From positions 1 to 12,922 of the forward strand of contig DATJPR010000234.1 in assembly GCA_035506295.1 (NCBI GenBank): a stretch of DNA of 12,922 nucleotides, in the 5' to 3' direction. The stretch comes from DATJPR01 sp035506295 (lineage in GTDB: Bacteria > Bacteroidota > Ignavibacteria > UBA10030 > UBA6906). Below are positions 1 through 8,015 of the stretch, one piece after another (the first letter of the stretch is position 1; each line of letters begins with the position of its first letter). The translations under genes and the position numbers were made by a program. Under the pieces are notes generated by a model. The model saw only the letters and a list, made by a program, of their open reading frames with translations. It did not search any database and had not been told where the DNA came from.

Positions 1-750
1 GTTCAAGCAAGCCCGCCGGTTTGCACATTCAAGGTGGACGATACCACATATTCCGCAGCGCACTCCTTTGTCTGGTCGATAGGATCAGTTCACTTGCTAT
101 CGACGACGACTCCGCAGCTTCCCCAATCCGGAATGAAAAACAGCTGGATTCACTGGAGCGATGGAGATTCGATCTCACACCATATCACGACTCCGGCAGT
201 GAACACGACCTACACAGCCGTCTTTGATACCTCATACTATCTCACGATGTCTGCAGGGAATGGGGGATCGGTCGGGCCTTCCAGCGGATGGTATAAAAGT
301 GGTGAGAGTGTCCCGATTGTTGCACATGCCAATGCGGGTTGGAAACTGAATCAATGGGTCGGACTTGGGAAGGGCTCGTACAGCGGCACAGATACGTCGG
401 CAGCTGTCACTATGGACAGTGTGATTACGGAGACGGCTGCCTTCGAGTTGGCTACGGGATTGTCGGATCGGAGACTGAGGATCCCATCGACCTATGAGCT
501 CAGTGGCAGCTACCCAAACCCTTTCAATCCTTCGACGACAATCCGATACGGCTTGCCTCGTCGCTCACACGTCCTCCTGACTGTTTACAGCACGCTTAGC
601 CAGAAGGTGGCTGAGCTTGCCAATGGAGACATGGATGCCGGGTATCATGAAGTGAGATTTGACGGCAGGAACCTGGCGAGCGGCATCTACTTCTACCGAC
701 TGCAGGCCGGAGAGTTCATTCAAACGAGGAAGCTTCTTCTTGTCAAGTAA
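1..750 (+). CDS. T9SS-sorted surface/secreted protein with InlB-like repeats (3' part only)
   Basis: The reading frame is open from the first base, so the start and N-terminus lie outside the window; 249 residues remain. Residues about 10-76 resemble a common extracellular module built on a VD-TTY opening, a W-x-x-G-S-x-H stretch, W-S-D-G and a closing TYTAVF. Residues about 79-147 form a second divergent InlB-type B-repeat (GGSVGPSSGWYKSGE, then AGW...W). From about residue 161 to the end there is a type A sorting domain: YELSGSYPNPFNPSTTIRY, then a GIYFYRL strand and the usual basic-hydrophobic end KLLLVK. By family knowledge such domains direct export through the type IX system and are removed or anchored at the cell surface. 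The repeats suggest a stalk or adhesin-like part; any catalytic part would be upstream and unseen. The C-terminus looks intact. Confidence is high for the sorting domain and moderate for the repeats. Confidence 0.9.
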   Translation, partial: VQASPPVCTFKVDDTTYSAAHSFVWSIGSVHLLSTTTPQLPQSGMKNSWIHWSDGDSISHHITTPAVNTTYTAVFDTSYYLTMSAGNGGSVGPSSGWYKSGESVPIVAHANAGWKLNQWVGLGKGSYSGTDTSAAVTMDSVITETAAFELATGLSDRRLRIPSTYELSGSYPNPFNPSTTIRYGLPRRSHVLLTVYSTLSQKVAELANGDMDAGYHEVRFDGRNLASGIYFYRLQAGEFIQTRKLLLVK

Positions 751-1074
751 CGGGCTCCGGACAAAGGCTTGTAAGATATTCTGAACAAACTCCGGGTAGA
801 GGATATCGTCGCGTCACCGTAAACACAAGCCTGCTTTCACTCTTGATCAGAGCGCAACGGATCCTGAACTGTGAGATGAGGATCTGCCCGCCAATGAACA
901 ATTGAAATGCACGCTCATGGCTCATTGATCACTTGAAAACGAAACCGGAGTTCTCGACGGGAATCCCAATGAGTGCACGGAACGTGTAACAATTCCGTAA
1001 GGTGTCTCAGGAGTATAAGGCTCGGGAAAAGTGGTGCGTTTCAGATGGTCGCAGACTTTGATTTCAGTCCTGCG
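751..1074. other. Convergent intergenic region without recognisable gene
   Basis: This 324-bp stretch lies between two convergent stop codons. I see no convincing coding frame: the short minus-strand frame at 743-925 runs into the upstream gene and has no ribosome site or recognisable motif. The only secondary structure I can point to is an inverted repeat ACGGAA...TTCCGT at 977-998, a 6-bp stem with a 10-nt loop, about 80 nt past the end of the minus-strand operon. It has no U-tract on either strand, so it is at best a weak terminator candidate. Confidence 0.6.
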
Positions 1075-4000
1075 TCATTCAGCAGGAGCGAGCTGCCTGC
1101 CCCGCTCGAAGACTTTCTCTGCATTCCTCAAGCCGACAAGAGGATCCCATACCGCGTTGAATTGCGCCCGCATCGCATCCTTGATCGCATCCTGTCTGTT
1201 CACCACGTACGACTTGAAGCTCGCCCAATCGGTGGGAGTGAAGCCGGCCTTCCGCATATCGTTCGCAATGATCCGGATGCCACCGGGAAGCCAGTGATAC
1301 ATTTTCACGATGTGCCAGAAGAGATCACTGGATGTGTCGATGCCAAGAAGCTTGGCAGTCTGATCCGCATACGCCGCCAGGTGCCTCACGAGTTTGATGC
1401 CATAGATGATCGAGTATTCGGGATCCGTGCTGAGCCTCTCCGGATCCGTCACCCCAAGCGTCTTGAAGTTGTCGGGGTGAAGCTGAAAGAGCCCTCGTTC
1501 GCCAAGCGATGTCACCGGAGTGCCGACCTGTCCATCCGACTCCACGGAAATCCAGCCGATGAGAAACCGGAGAGGAATGTCGCCTCTGTATTTGTTCAGC
1601 AATGGTGTGAGAGTTTCAACCCATCGGGGGATTGCCGAAGGAACGCCTGAGCCCGCCGGCTTTTGTTGCACCTCCGGTTTGTCCCCGAACAGGACCGTTC
1701 GCATTACCCGCCAGGTGGCGGGACCCAGTATCCCGTCTGCCTGCGCCTCCGGGAAGCCCTGTCGAAGCTGCCATTCAGCAAGAGCCCGTGCGAATGCCTC
1801 TTCTCCAAGACTCACATTCTGCATGCCGGAAAACGGAAGCAGGAGATCGTTGATTTTCTCCTGATGTTGATCCCAACCGAGCTTCGTGGCATAATACCGG
1901 TTGAGTTGAACGGCACGGCCCCAGTCTCGTTCCTGTGTGCCTGTCTCCTCCGTTGATTCTTCCAGCGGCTGCTCCGGTTCCTCCTCTGAAAGTGCCTCTC
2001 CGAGCGCCTCGTGATATTCCGGTTCCAGGGAATAGGCGCTCTCGGTCAAGCGAGGAGCATTCTCCGTCTCGTGAGAGGTTTCTCCTTTTCCCACAGTGGG
2101 ATGACCCCGTACAGGGATGAATCCACCCATGGTCCGGGCGAGCAATTTCCCGACGCCGATTGTCCGCATGTCGAAATGCATGATGTCGCCACTCGCTCTC
2201 GGCCCGAAATCCACAGCACCCCAGGCGAGTCCTGCAATCTGCCTGAGAGCATAGACCAGATCGGCATGCAGATTCACGAAGCCGTTCAATGGATTTCCAT
2301 AGTAAAAGGTGAGCGACTTCTTCCAATACGCTGACTCTTCCTGATGCGTTTTGAGGTACGCAACGAATTCGTCGCTTCTTCGCTTTAAGGTCTGATATGT
2401 TTCGCGCGTATCGTTGCCAGAAGCCCCGGCGATGCTGTCGAGGTACTCGAAAATGGTCTTCCCCGGCAAAGAAGAATCTCCGGATGCCTTTCGGAGCGCT
2501 TCGATCATGCGATAGCGCTCGTCGCTCTGGACCCATCCGGCTCCGATCCATGGGTTGGATGTCGGATCGATGTCGATCGCGAGTCCGACTCCATGCATCG
2601 CCTGGTTGCCCGCCGAGAACCGCCCTGCGCTGAACCGTGTCGAGGCATTGAACCCCAGCGCGCGTCCGAGTGCCGCTGGGGTCAATGCACGATATTTATC
2701 CTGAGTCTTCAGCCACAGTTCTGCTTCCTGCAGTTTCCGGAAGAGCAGGGGGTGAATGCCGTCGGTGATCCTCACCCCCAACCACGCCGGCGTGAAGATG
2801 GAGTCAAACCAGTTGGCGGCCGTAAACTCTCCGCTCGTCAACTGCGGGATCGAAGATGCCACGTTGTCGAGATGGTGTATCTTCCCGTAGAAATTCTGGC
2901 TGGGAAGATGTTGCCTGAACCCGTGATGGATGAACCCGAGCGTGTCAAGCGTCGATACACCGATGATCCCATCGTGCTCGTTCGGATTGAGGTAATTTGC
3001 CCGTTGGAATTGATGCACGGCTTCGGTGAACAGTGCATCGACCGCGGAATTGCCCTGATTCGATATCGTGTATTGCGACTCCGGGTGCTTCGCATTGTAC
3101 GAGTCCAAAGCGACACGGATCGCTTCGACGTCGATCGCACTGCGCAAAGCCGCGAGGATGGCATCGACCGTCAGCCCCGACTTTCGCACCTGCTCTCGAT
3201 TTAACTTCGTGATACCGGTGCTCTTTGCAGGAGGCAAAAACGATGCAACATCGATTGAGCCGACAGAAGGCGGCAGGGGATCCTTCTGTGCCTCTTCTTC
3301 ACCTGTCACCGCGACCTCCTGTTGAGGCACGGTGTTATCCGCATCCGGGTCGATAATATCGATGAGCGCTGGCTTTACATCGGCGATGAGACCTTCAATT
3401 TTGTCGGTGGCGATGTCGGCCGGGCTTGGGAGTTTGTCCAGGATGATGCCACCCACGGGACCCAGAATGGTTGTGTCGAAAATACTCGAGGCGGTCTTCG
3501 CAATGGTGCGCAGTCCATTCCGCAATTCATCGTCGAGGTCGTCGACCTTGGGGTTCGGCTCGTACGGTATGACGTGCAGAAACGGGTCCGAGGTCAACTT
3601 CATCCTTAGCGCTTTCACGAAATTCGTTGAGGACCCGGGATCGTTAAAGATCACGGCCGCCGTTTCGCTATCGTGCGTCATCGACCGGGACGAGCAGTTT
3701 GCCGATCCGACGATCGCGAGGTCGTCGTCGATGATGTAGATCTTCGAGTGAATCCGGTGGTGGGCGATCAACGGAGTATCGGGATGCAACATCTGAAAGA
3801 AGACCTTCGATTTCACCACATCCGGCGAAAGCCCGTTGCACAGGTAATCGAGGAATTTCTTTCGCATCCCCTTTGGAAACAGGAGATCGGATTTGGCGTA
3901 CTCATCATCCTGAGTCACGCAAGTAACGCTGGTGAAGCCCGGCTCCTTCAGTTTCGCGTTCAACCAGGTGGCGATCTCGAGGGAGATCATGTACTGATCT

Positions 4001-5019
4001 TCGACGTGAATCGTATGCTTCGCGTTGGCGATCGCGATCCTGACCGCTTCGCGGATCGACCGGTCCTTGATCGGTTTGTTCGGATGATTGTACGTTTGGA
4101 CGATCTTGACATGCGCAACGGCCGACCCCGGATCCGGGCCGGGCCGCGTTTCATTGCGACCGTTGACCGCCTCCGGCATCCAGGGATAAACCTCTTTGAG
4201 CACCTGCCATCGCCACAAGAAGCGATGGAGCAGGGCCCACGCCGCATATCCGCGAAGTTCGCAATGGACGTCGTGCAGGACCGTAGACCGGTACCGTGAG
4301 TCGACTCCCTTGATTCTGTTCGGATTGATGTCGACGCCGCCGCAGAAGCCTATCAAGCCGTCATCGCCTTTGACGACGACAACTTTTTCGTGGTGGCTCC
4401 CCTCGTTATGGAGCACGTCGACATAATTGCGAAGCGTCTTCCAGGGACCCAGATGCTCGAGGATGTCTCCTGACAGGCCGAGCACGCCGGGCGTCGCGTG
4501 AACGACACCCCGCACGGTGTCGAGAGCTTTCTTGACTCCTGCCGACCCGAAGGTATAGTTATCCTTCATCAGGATCGCGCCCGGAAGCGTGAAGACCCTG
4601 GATTGAGCTTGGTCGATCTCATCGTGATAGATGGGATTGTCCCAGATCTGAATCCGAATTTCCACGCCCCGTCGTGCGGCTTCACTCAGAAGACTGTACA
4701 AGGTCGAATGAGGGTCGCCACTGACCATCTCGAAATCCACATCGAGCATCCACCCCAGGATGTAGATATAGTGGGACGATTTCGTCGCTGTGCGGAGTGC
4801 GGCCACCATGTGCTTGTACGTTTCCTCTCCGTGCAGGAGAGGCTCCGCCCGACAGGTGACCGTATCGCTGATCAACGAGAGCCACCTCGATGGCGGGGTC
4901 GTGGGCGATTCCGCCTCGTACCCGCGAAACGGACTGTGCATCTCGAGGTGTCCGGAGAGGTCGACCTCTTCAGTCCGGTCGACCTCCCGCACCGGTATTT
5001 CGACAAAAGGAGATTCCAT
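1075..5019 (-). CDS. Multidomain envelope-degrading enzyme: phospholipase D + PG-binding + M15-type peptidase + lytic transglycosylase
   Basis: This 1314-aa protein combines three different hydrolytic folds. Residues about 50-480 are a phospholipase D domain with two HKD motifs: H210-E-K212 followed by GG at 227-228, and H424-S-K426...D431...GSAN 438-441. Residues about 655-695 look like a PG_binding_1 repeat (EAVHQFQ...DGIIG). Residues about 750-960 resemble an M15 D-Ala-D-Ala peptidase, with H809-xx-G-x-A-x-D816 and D945-xx-H948-F as likely zinc ligands. An acidic linker (about 990-1030) leads to a second PG-binding repeat (about 1040-1107, ADGILGPATW). The last module, about 1130-1240, matches lytic transglycosylases: S-V-E1160-S-D-G, then ERGLFQLHPDNF. 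There is no signal peptide. The N-terminus has ESPF at 2-5 and MHSPF at 27-31, echoed in the first operon gene. The start lies 2 nt past the upstream stop with only a weak Shine-Dalgarno site, suggesting translational coupling. Domain calls are by motif only; target membrane and wall are inferred. Confidence 0.9.
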   Translation of the reverse strand: MESPFVEIPVREVDRTEEVDLSGHLEMHSPFRGYEAESPTTPPSRWLSLISDTVTCRAEPLLHGEETYKHMVAALRTATKSSHYIYILGWMLDVDFEMVSGDPHSTLYSLLSEAARRGVEIRIQIWDNPIYHDEIDQAQSRVFTLPGAILMKDNYTFGSAGVKKALDTVRGVVHATPGVLGLSGDILEHLGPWKTLRNYVDVLHNEGSHHEKVVVVKGDDGLIGFCGGVDINPNRIKGVDSRYRSTVLHDVHCELRGYAAWALLHRFLWRWQVLKEVYPWMPEAVNGRNETRPGPDPGSAVAHVKIVQTYNHPNKPIKDRSIREAVRIAIANAKHTIHVEDQYMISLEIATWLNAKLKEPGFTSVTCVTQDDEYAKSDLLFPKGMRKKFLDYLCNGLSPDVVKSKVFFQMLHPDTPLIAHHRIHSKIYIIDDDLAIVGSANCSSRSMTHDSETAAVIFNDPGSSTNFVKALRMKLTSDPFLHVIPYEPNPKVDDLDDELRNGLRTIAKTASSIFDTTILGPVGGIILDKLPSPADIATDKIEGLIADVKPALIDIIDPDADNTVPQQEVAVTGEEEAQKDPLPPSVGSIDVASFLPPAKSTGITKLNREQVRKSGLTVDAILAALRSAIDVEAIRVALDSYNAKHPESQYTISNQGNSAVDALFTEAVHQFQRANYLNPNEHDGIIGVSTLDTLGFIHHGFRQHLPSQNFYGKIHHLDNVASSIPQLTSGEFTAANWFDSIFTPAWLGVRITDGIHPLLFRKLQEAELWLKTQDKYRALTPAALGRALGFNASTRFSAGRFSAGNQAMHGVGLAIDIDPTSNPWIGAGWVQSDERYRMIEALRKASGDSSLPGKTIFEYLDSIAGASGNDTRETYQTLKRRSDEFVAYLKTHQEESAYWKKSLTFYYGNPLNGFVNLHADLVYALRQIAGLAWGAVDFGPRASGDIMHFDMRTIGVGKLLARTMGGFIPVRGHPTVGKGETSHETENAPRLTESAYSLEPEYHEALGEALSEEEPEQPLEESTEETGTQERDWGRAVQLNRYYATKLGWDQHQEKINDLLLPFSGMQNVSLGEEAFARALAEWQLRQGFPEAQADGILGPATWRVMRTVLFGDKPEVQQKPAGSGVPSAIPRWVETLTPLLNKYRGDIPLRFLIGWISVESDGQVGTPVTSLGERGLFQLHPDNFKTLGVTDPERLSTDPEYSIIYGIKLVRHLAAYADQTAKLLGIDTSSDLFWHIVKMYHWLPGGIRIIANDMRKAGFTPTDWASFKSYVVNRQDAIKDAMRAQFNAVWDPLVGLRNAEKVFERGRQLAPAE

Positions 5020-5021
5020 GC

Positions 5022-6326
5022 CTAGTTACTCGTAACGACCGTTTTCCCGTTCGTTGGCTTCGGTTGAGCGATACTGACCGTCCCCCTGATGTTTGCCTCC
5101 GGATTCTTGATGCGATGGCCGGTCGCTTTCTCCCAGTTATTGATAACGACGAGGAAGTAGTTCATGTTGTCGCTGTCGATGCTGAGGAGGGTTCCGGGAT
5201 TGAGGCTGGAAAGCATGGTCTGCACATTCGCCGGCGTGTTCAAGTAGCCGCCGGTCTCGAGGAGCGTCAGGATGTTCGATGCCGGGCCCGCCATTTCGAA
5301 CAGCGCCTGGCATTTCGAGTGGGCGGGAACGCCGACCTTCTCGCCGATCTTCAGCAGTCGTTCCCCGATCGTGGAGGACTGACAGTTGAGGAACTGCACG
5401 ACCGGAGTGTTGGCAGAGACGATAAACGTGAACCAGCTGAGGAGAATTGCCGACCCATATTCCTCCTGGGAGAGATTTCTCCCCGCGTAGATATTTGTAC
5501 CTCCTCCCGGTCTTCCTCCGCGTCGCGCCGCCAGCAATTCCTGAAGCTGGATGGCGAGCTCGACAAGGTTGTTTGCATCGGACGTGTTTGGACCTGAAGT
5601 GTTGCGGGCGTTGATATACCCCTGCCAGATCTCCGCCAGATACTTCTCAAAGAGCGAAATGAATTGCTGGTTCGACGCCCTGGCTCGAAAGTAGGGGATC
5701 GTTCCTCCCGAGGTCGAGCTGATATCGCCGAAGGCAAGGTCGATGCCGAACATCCGGTAATACGCGTTCCTTCGATTGGCATCATAGCTCGGCCTGATAA
5801 GGCTGCGGATGTTGCGGACCCCTTCCCCTTCATCGGTGAAGAAGAGCCGTTCGGAGTTTGCGATCCACTGATACACCTCCTGTTGCAGAGGAATCTGCGT
5901 GATCCCGAGGTCCTCGTCCTGCTGGTATTTCTCCAGCACCCTCTCGAAGATCTGGAGGATGCGGGTGTTTTCCAGCAGGTAGGAGTAGATCAGATGATAG
6001 GGAGGGGCGAACGTGAAATCGGAAATGACACCGGGCCCCGGCCAATTATACTGCGTCTGCGACGGTCCGATGATATTGCCGTTGATATCATACCAATGTC
6101 GAACGATCGCGCGCTCGATGATGGAAGGATCCTGGCACCCCGTGTACGTCTGCTTGTTGGCGAGCGAAAAACTGAACACAGGATTGAAATATCCCGGCGG
6201 CGTGGTAGGCAGGGGGAGGAAGGCGCCGAAATTCTGGTTGATGTATTCACTCGTGATGAATGTCCCCGGCGGCGTCTGCAGGGGGCTCATCAGCGTGGCA
6301 AAAATGAGATTGTCAACGGCGTCCAT
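5022..6326 (-). CDS. Conserved-looking protein of unknown function, 434 aa
   Basis: I do not recognise a family. The protein is mainly predicted helical in its middle, with a proline/aromatic-rich N-terminal third (residues 15-110, including PLPTTPPGYFNP and YNWPGPGV). A stretch RRNAYYRMFGIDLAFG at 185-200 looks like a structural core. A glycine/arginine loop (ARRGGRPGGG) occurs at 267-276. A moderately hydrophobic helix at about 290-313 (GSAILLSWFTFIVSANTPVVQF) is too polar at its ends to call a membrane span. Cysteines are at 64, 315 and 339. There is no signal peptide and no catalytic motif I can defend. The ATG has an excellent ribosome site, AAAAGGAG at 6333-6340, inside the end of the upstream gene, whose stop lies 2 nt before this start. 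Position between the coiled-coil gene and the lytic enzyme suggests a partner, chaperone or structural role, which is inference only. Confidence 0.85.
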   Translation of the reverse strand: MDAVDNLIFATLMSPLQTPPGTFITSEYINQNFGAFLPLPTTPPGYFNPVFSFSLANKQTYTGCQDPSIIERAIVRHWYDINGNIIGPSQTQYNWPGPGVISDFTFAPPYHLIYSYLLENTRILQIFERVLEKYQQDEDLGITQIPLQQEVYQWIANSERLFFTDEGEGVRNIRSLIRPSYDANRRNAYYRMFGIDLAFGDISSTSGGTIPYFRARASNQQFISLFEKYLAEIWQGYINARNTSGPNTSDANNLVELAIQLQELLAARRGGRPGGGTNIYAGRNLSQEEYGSAILLSWFTFIVSANTPVVQFLNCQSSTIGERLLKIGEKVGVPAHSKCQALFEMAGPASNILTLLETGGYLNTPANVQTMLSSLNPGTLLSIDSDNMNYFLVVINNWEKATGHRIKNPEANIRGTVSIAQPKPTNGKTVVTSN

Positions 6327-6328
6327 GC

Positions 6329-6697
6329 TTATCTCCTTTTGAGTTCGAGGATCTTCTCGTAGGTGAGCGTCCCCTCCGCGGGTTTCAGCAGGTGATCTTC
6401 GAGAGGACGGATACTGACAACCCCGTTTCCATCAATCGTATGGGCGATGGCGGACGGAGACACTGAAGACCCGCTCGAGTGCCTGCTCTTCGCCAACTCG
6501 ATCTGAAGTTCGCGTTCTTTCTCCTCGCGGAGCTTTTGCGCTTCAGATTTGCTCTTGATCAGGTCGATCAGCCCTGACTCGGATTTCTTCGCTTTGCGCG
6601 AGGTATCGATCTCGATGTCGATATCGGTGATACAGGCGCTCAGCAGCTCGATCGTCTTTCTCAGATCCGCAATCCGAGATGATTCAGATTCCGCCAT
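6329..6697 (-). CDS. Small coiled-coil protein of unknown function, 122 aa
   Basis: Residues about 3-75 are strongly charged and helical, with heptad-like spacing of L and I (IADLRKTIELL, then IDLIKSKSEAQKLREEKER), consistent with a coiled coil. A short Ser-rich link at 72-80 leads to a C-terminal piece containing IDGNGVVSIRPLEDHL and ending LTYEKILELKRR. No signal peptide or membrane segment is visible. The ATG has AGGAG at 6707-6711, 9 nt upstream. It sits 36 nt after the protease gene and 2 nt before the 434-aa gene, so it is co-transcribed. Coiled-coil proteins in such positions may be adaptors, chaperones or antitoxin-like partners; nothing in the sequence chooses between these. Confidence 0.8.
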   Translation of the reverse strand: MAESESSRIADLRKTIELLSACITDIDIEIDTSRKAKKSESGLIDLIKSKSEAQKLREEKERELQIELAKSRHSSGSSVSPSAIAHTIDGNGVVSIRPLEDHLLKPAEGTLTYEKILELKRR

Positions 6698-6733
6698 GAC
6701 AAGCCTCTCCTGATTGGTCCCTTAATGTCCGTT

Positions 6734-8002
6734 TTAGTTCAATTCCACTGCAAATCCCAGTCGGGTCATCCAGTCTTCCTCCTGCTTGTAGAGCACTGCC
6801 AGGTCGCCCCGTCCGAGCGCAATCTTGTATCCATCCAAGGCGAGCAGTTTGAGGCACTCTTTCCATACCCAGGCATGCGACGTATACAGCGACGGTCCCG
6901 CGAGATATTCCAACTTCTCCAATCCCCGCGGACTCACTCTGCCGGGGTCGATCAGGTGAGAAAGGGGCCGACCGCGAAACGCTCCATACGGCGATTGGAG
7001 GATTATGCGAACCATGTCGGGCAATGCCTTGACGCACATGTTGATCAGATCGACGGAGGGAAAGGTCACGAGACGGATATCATAGTCGCTTTTGAATGCC
7101 GTTTCCAGTTGATCCCAGGGACCATCGCCGAAGAACTGGCGGCACATCTCGATGCCGAGCAGAACGCGAACATAGCTCACGGGATGAGGATCGTCAGGTC
7201 GGTACGCGAAGACCGACAATGGAGAGCCGGACACGACATCGTGCAGCGCTGCGACGGCGGCGTAGCCGGTGTGCACAAAGGCGAATGCGTCCGCGGCAAT
7301 CTCGCTTGCCCAGCCCGCTGCAGCCCTCCCGACGGCCTCGGGGTGACCGGATAGACCCGTGGCAAGACCCCGGGCCAGTTCATCGTTCCATCCGAGGATG
7401 TGCGCGACCTGATGACCCGATTCGTGGATGATCGACGTGGGGCGAAACAGATTGTGATAGGTCACCTTGATAACGGCAATCGAATTGACGTTGCCATCCC
7501 ACAGATGCAAACCTGCCTTCAAGATCGACGCCCCGACTCCGATGTCGATATACGTCAACACTCTCGGTGAAGGACGATCGAGCGGTTGGAGCGCTTCCTG
7601 CATGCTTTTGTGACAGAGGATATCGCAGGCCCGGAGCAGCGCTGCGACGCTTGCCGTCGTCCGTGAATTCACGGCCGCAGTATAGAAATGAATTGTTTCC
7701 TCGGCTCTGAGATACTGCTCACGCAGCTGTATGACGTCCCGCTGCAGTCTCCACAGCGACGCCGCGTCGGAGGCGTTTTCCATCTCGGCAAATACCATGT
7801 TGGCGTGCGCGAGGATCCGGTCGACGCTCGTTCGAAGTGTTGTCCGGATGATCTCCCCGACGTGCTGCTCAATCCCGTGCCAAGCATACCCGGATGCCAA
7901 TTGGTCGAGCGCTGCAAGGCGTAGCGCCGCCTGCTTCCAGTGGACAATCTGCCTTCTCAGGGAGAAGTAGACTGCGTTTGCTATGGGAGTGGAAGTCAGC
8001 AT
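6734..8002 (-). CDS. Putative zinc metalloprotease with HExxH motif, 422 aa
   Basis: The central motif is H193-E-S-G-H197 (in TSIIHESGHQVAHILGW), the classical zinc site with the catalytic glutamate. A second conserved-looking element, GWASEIAADAFAF at 230-242, supplies E234 as a likely third ligand and D238 nearby, the gluzincin arrangement. A third, D-D-P-H273-P-V-S-Y-V-R, resembles the HP...R element seen after the active site in some M48-like and related peptidases. The N-terminal 130 residues are helical and show no signal peptide; there is no clear transmembrane helix, so the enzyme is probably soluble. The ATG has AAGGGA at 8007-8012 as ribosome site and lies 13 nt after the stop of the first operon gene. 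Substrate is unknown: processing of the neighbouring large protein, or action as a toxin, are both possible. I cannot place it in a named peptidase family. Confidence 0.87.
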   Translation of the reverse strand: MLTSTPIANAVYFSLRRQIVHWKQAALRLAALDQLASGYAWHGIEQHVGEIIRTTLRTSVDRILAHANMVFAEMENASDAASLWRLQRDVIQLREQYLRAEETIHFYTAAVNSRTTASVAALLRACDILCHKSMQEALQPLDRPSPRVLTYIDIGVGASILKAGLHLWDGNVNSIAVIKVTYHNLFRPTSIIHESGHQVAHILGWNDELARGLATGLSGHPEAVGRAAAGWASEIAADAFAFVHTGYAAVAALHDVVSGSPLSVFAYRPDDPHPVSYVRVLLGIEMCRQFFGDGPWDQLETAFKSDYDIRLVTFPSVDLINMCVKALPDMVRIILQSPYGAFRGRPLSHLIDPGRVSPRGLEKLEYLAGPSLYTSHAWVWKECLKLLALDGYKIALGRGDLAVLYKQEEDWMTRLGFAVELN

Positions 8003-8015
8003 ACTTTCCCTTCTC

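Noticed and set aside
977..998. Inverted repeat ACGGAA...TTCCGT as operon terminator
   Set aside because: The stem is only 6 bp with a 10-nt loop and no U-tract follows on either strand, so it does not meet the usual pattern of an intrinsic terminator.
973..1650. 225-residue plus-strand frame starting in the convergent intergenic region
   Set aside because: Most of it is antisense to the transglycosylase and PG-binding part of the 1314-aa gene; no ribosome site and no recognisable motif.
1775..2551. 258-residue minus-strand frame
   Set aside because: It lies inside the 1314-aa gene in another frame; the real frame carries recognisable PG-binding and peptidase motifs across the same bases, and this frame is Arg/Gly-biased.
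3673..6362. Several plus-strand frames of 175-235 residues (3673-4299, 4498-5025, 4890-5597, 5664-6362)
   Set aside because: All are antisense to well-supported operon genes, cross their borders, and show shadow-like composition without motifs.
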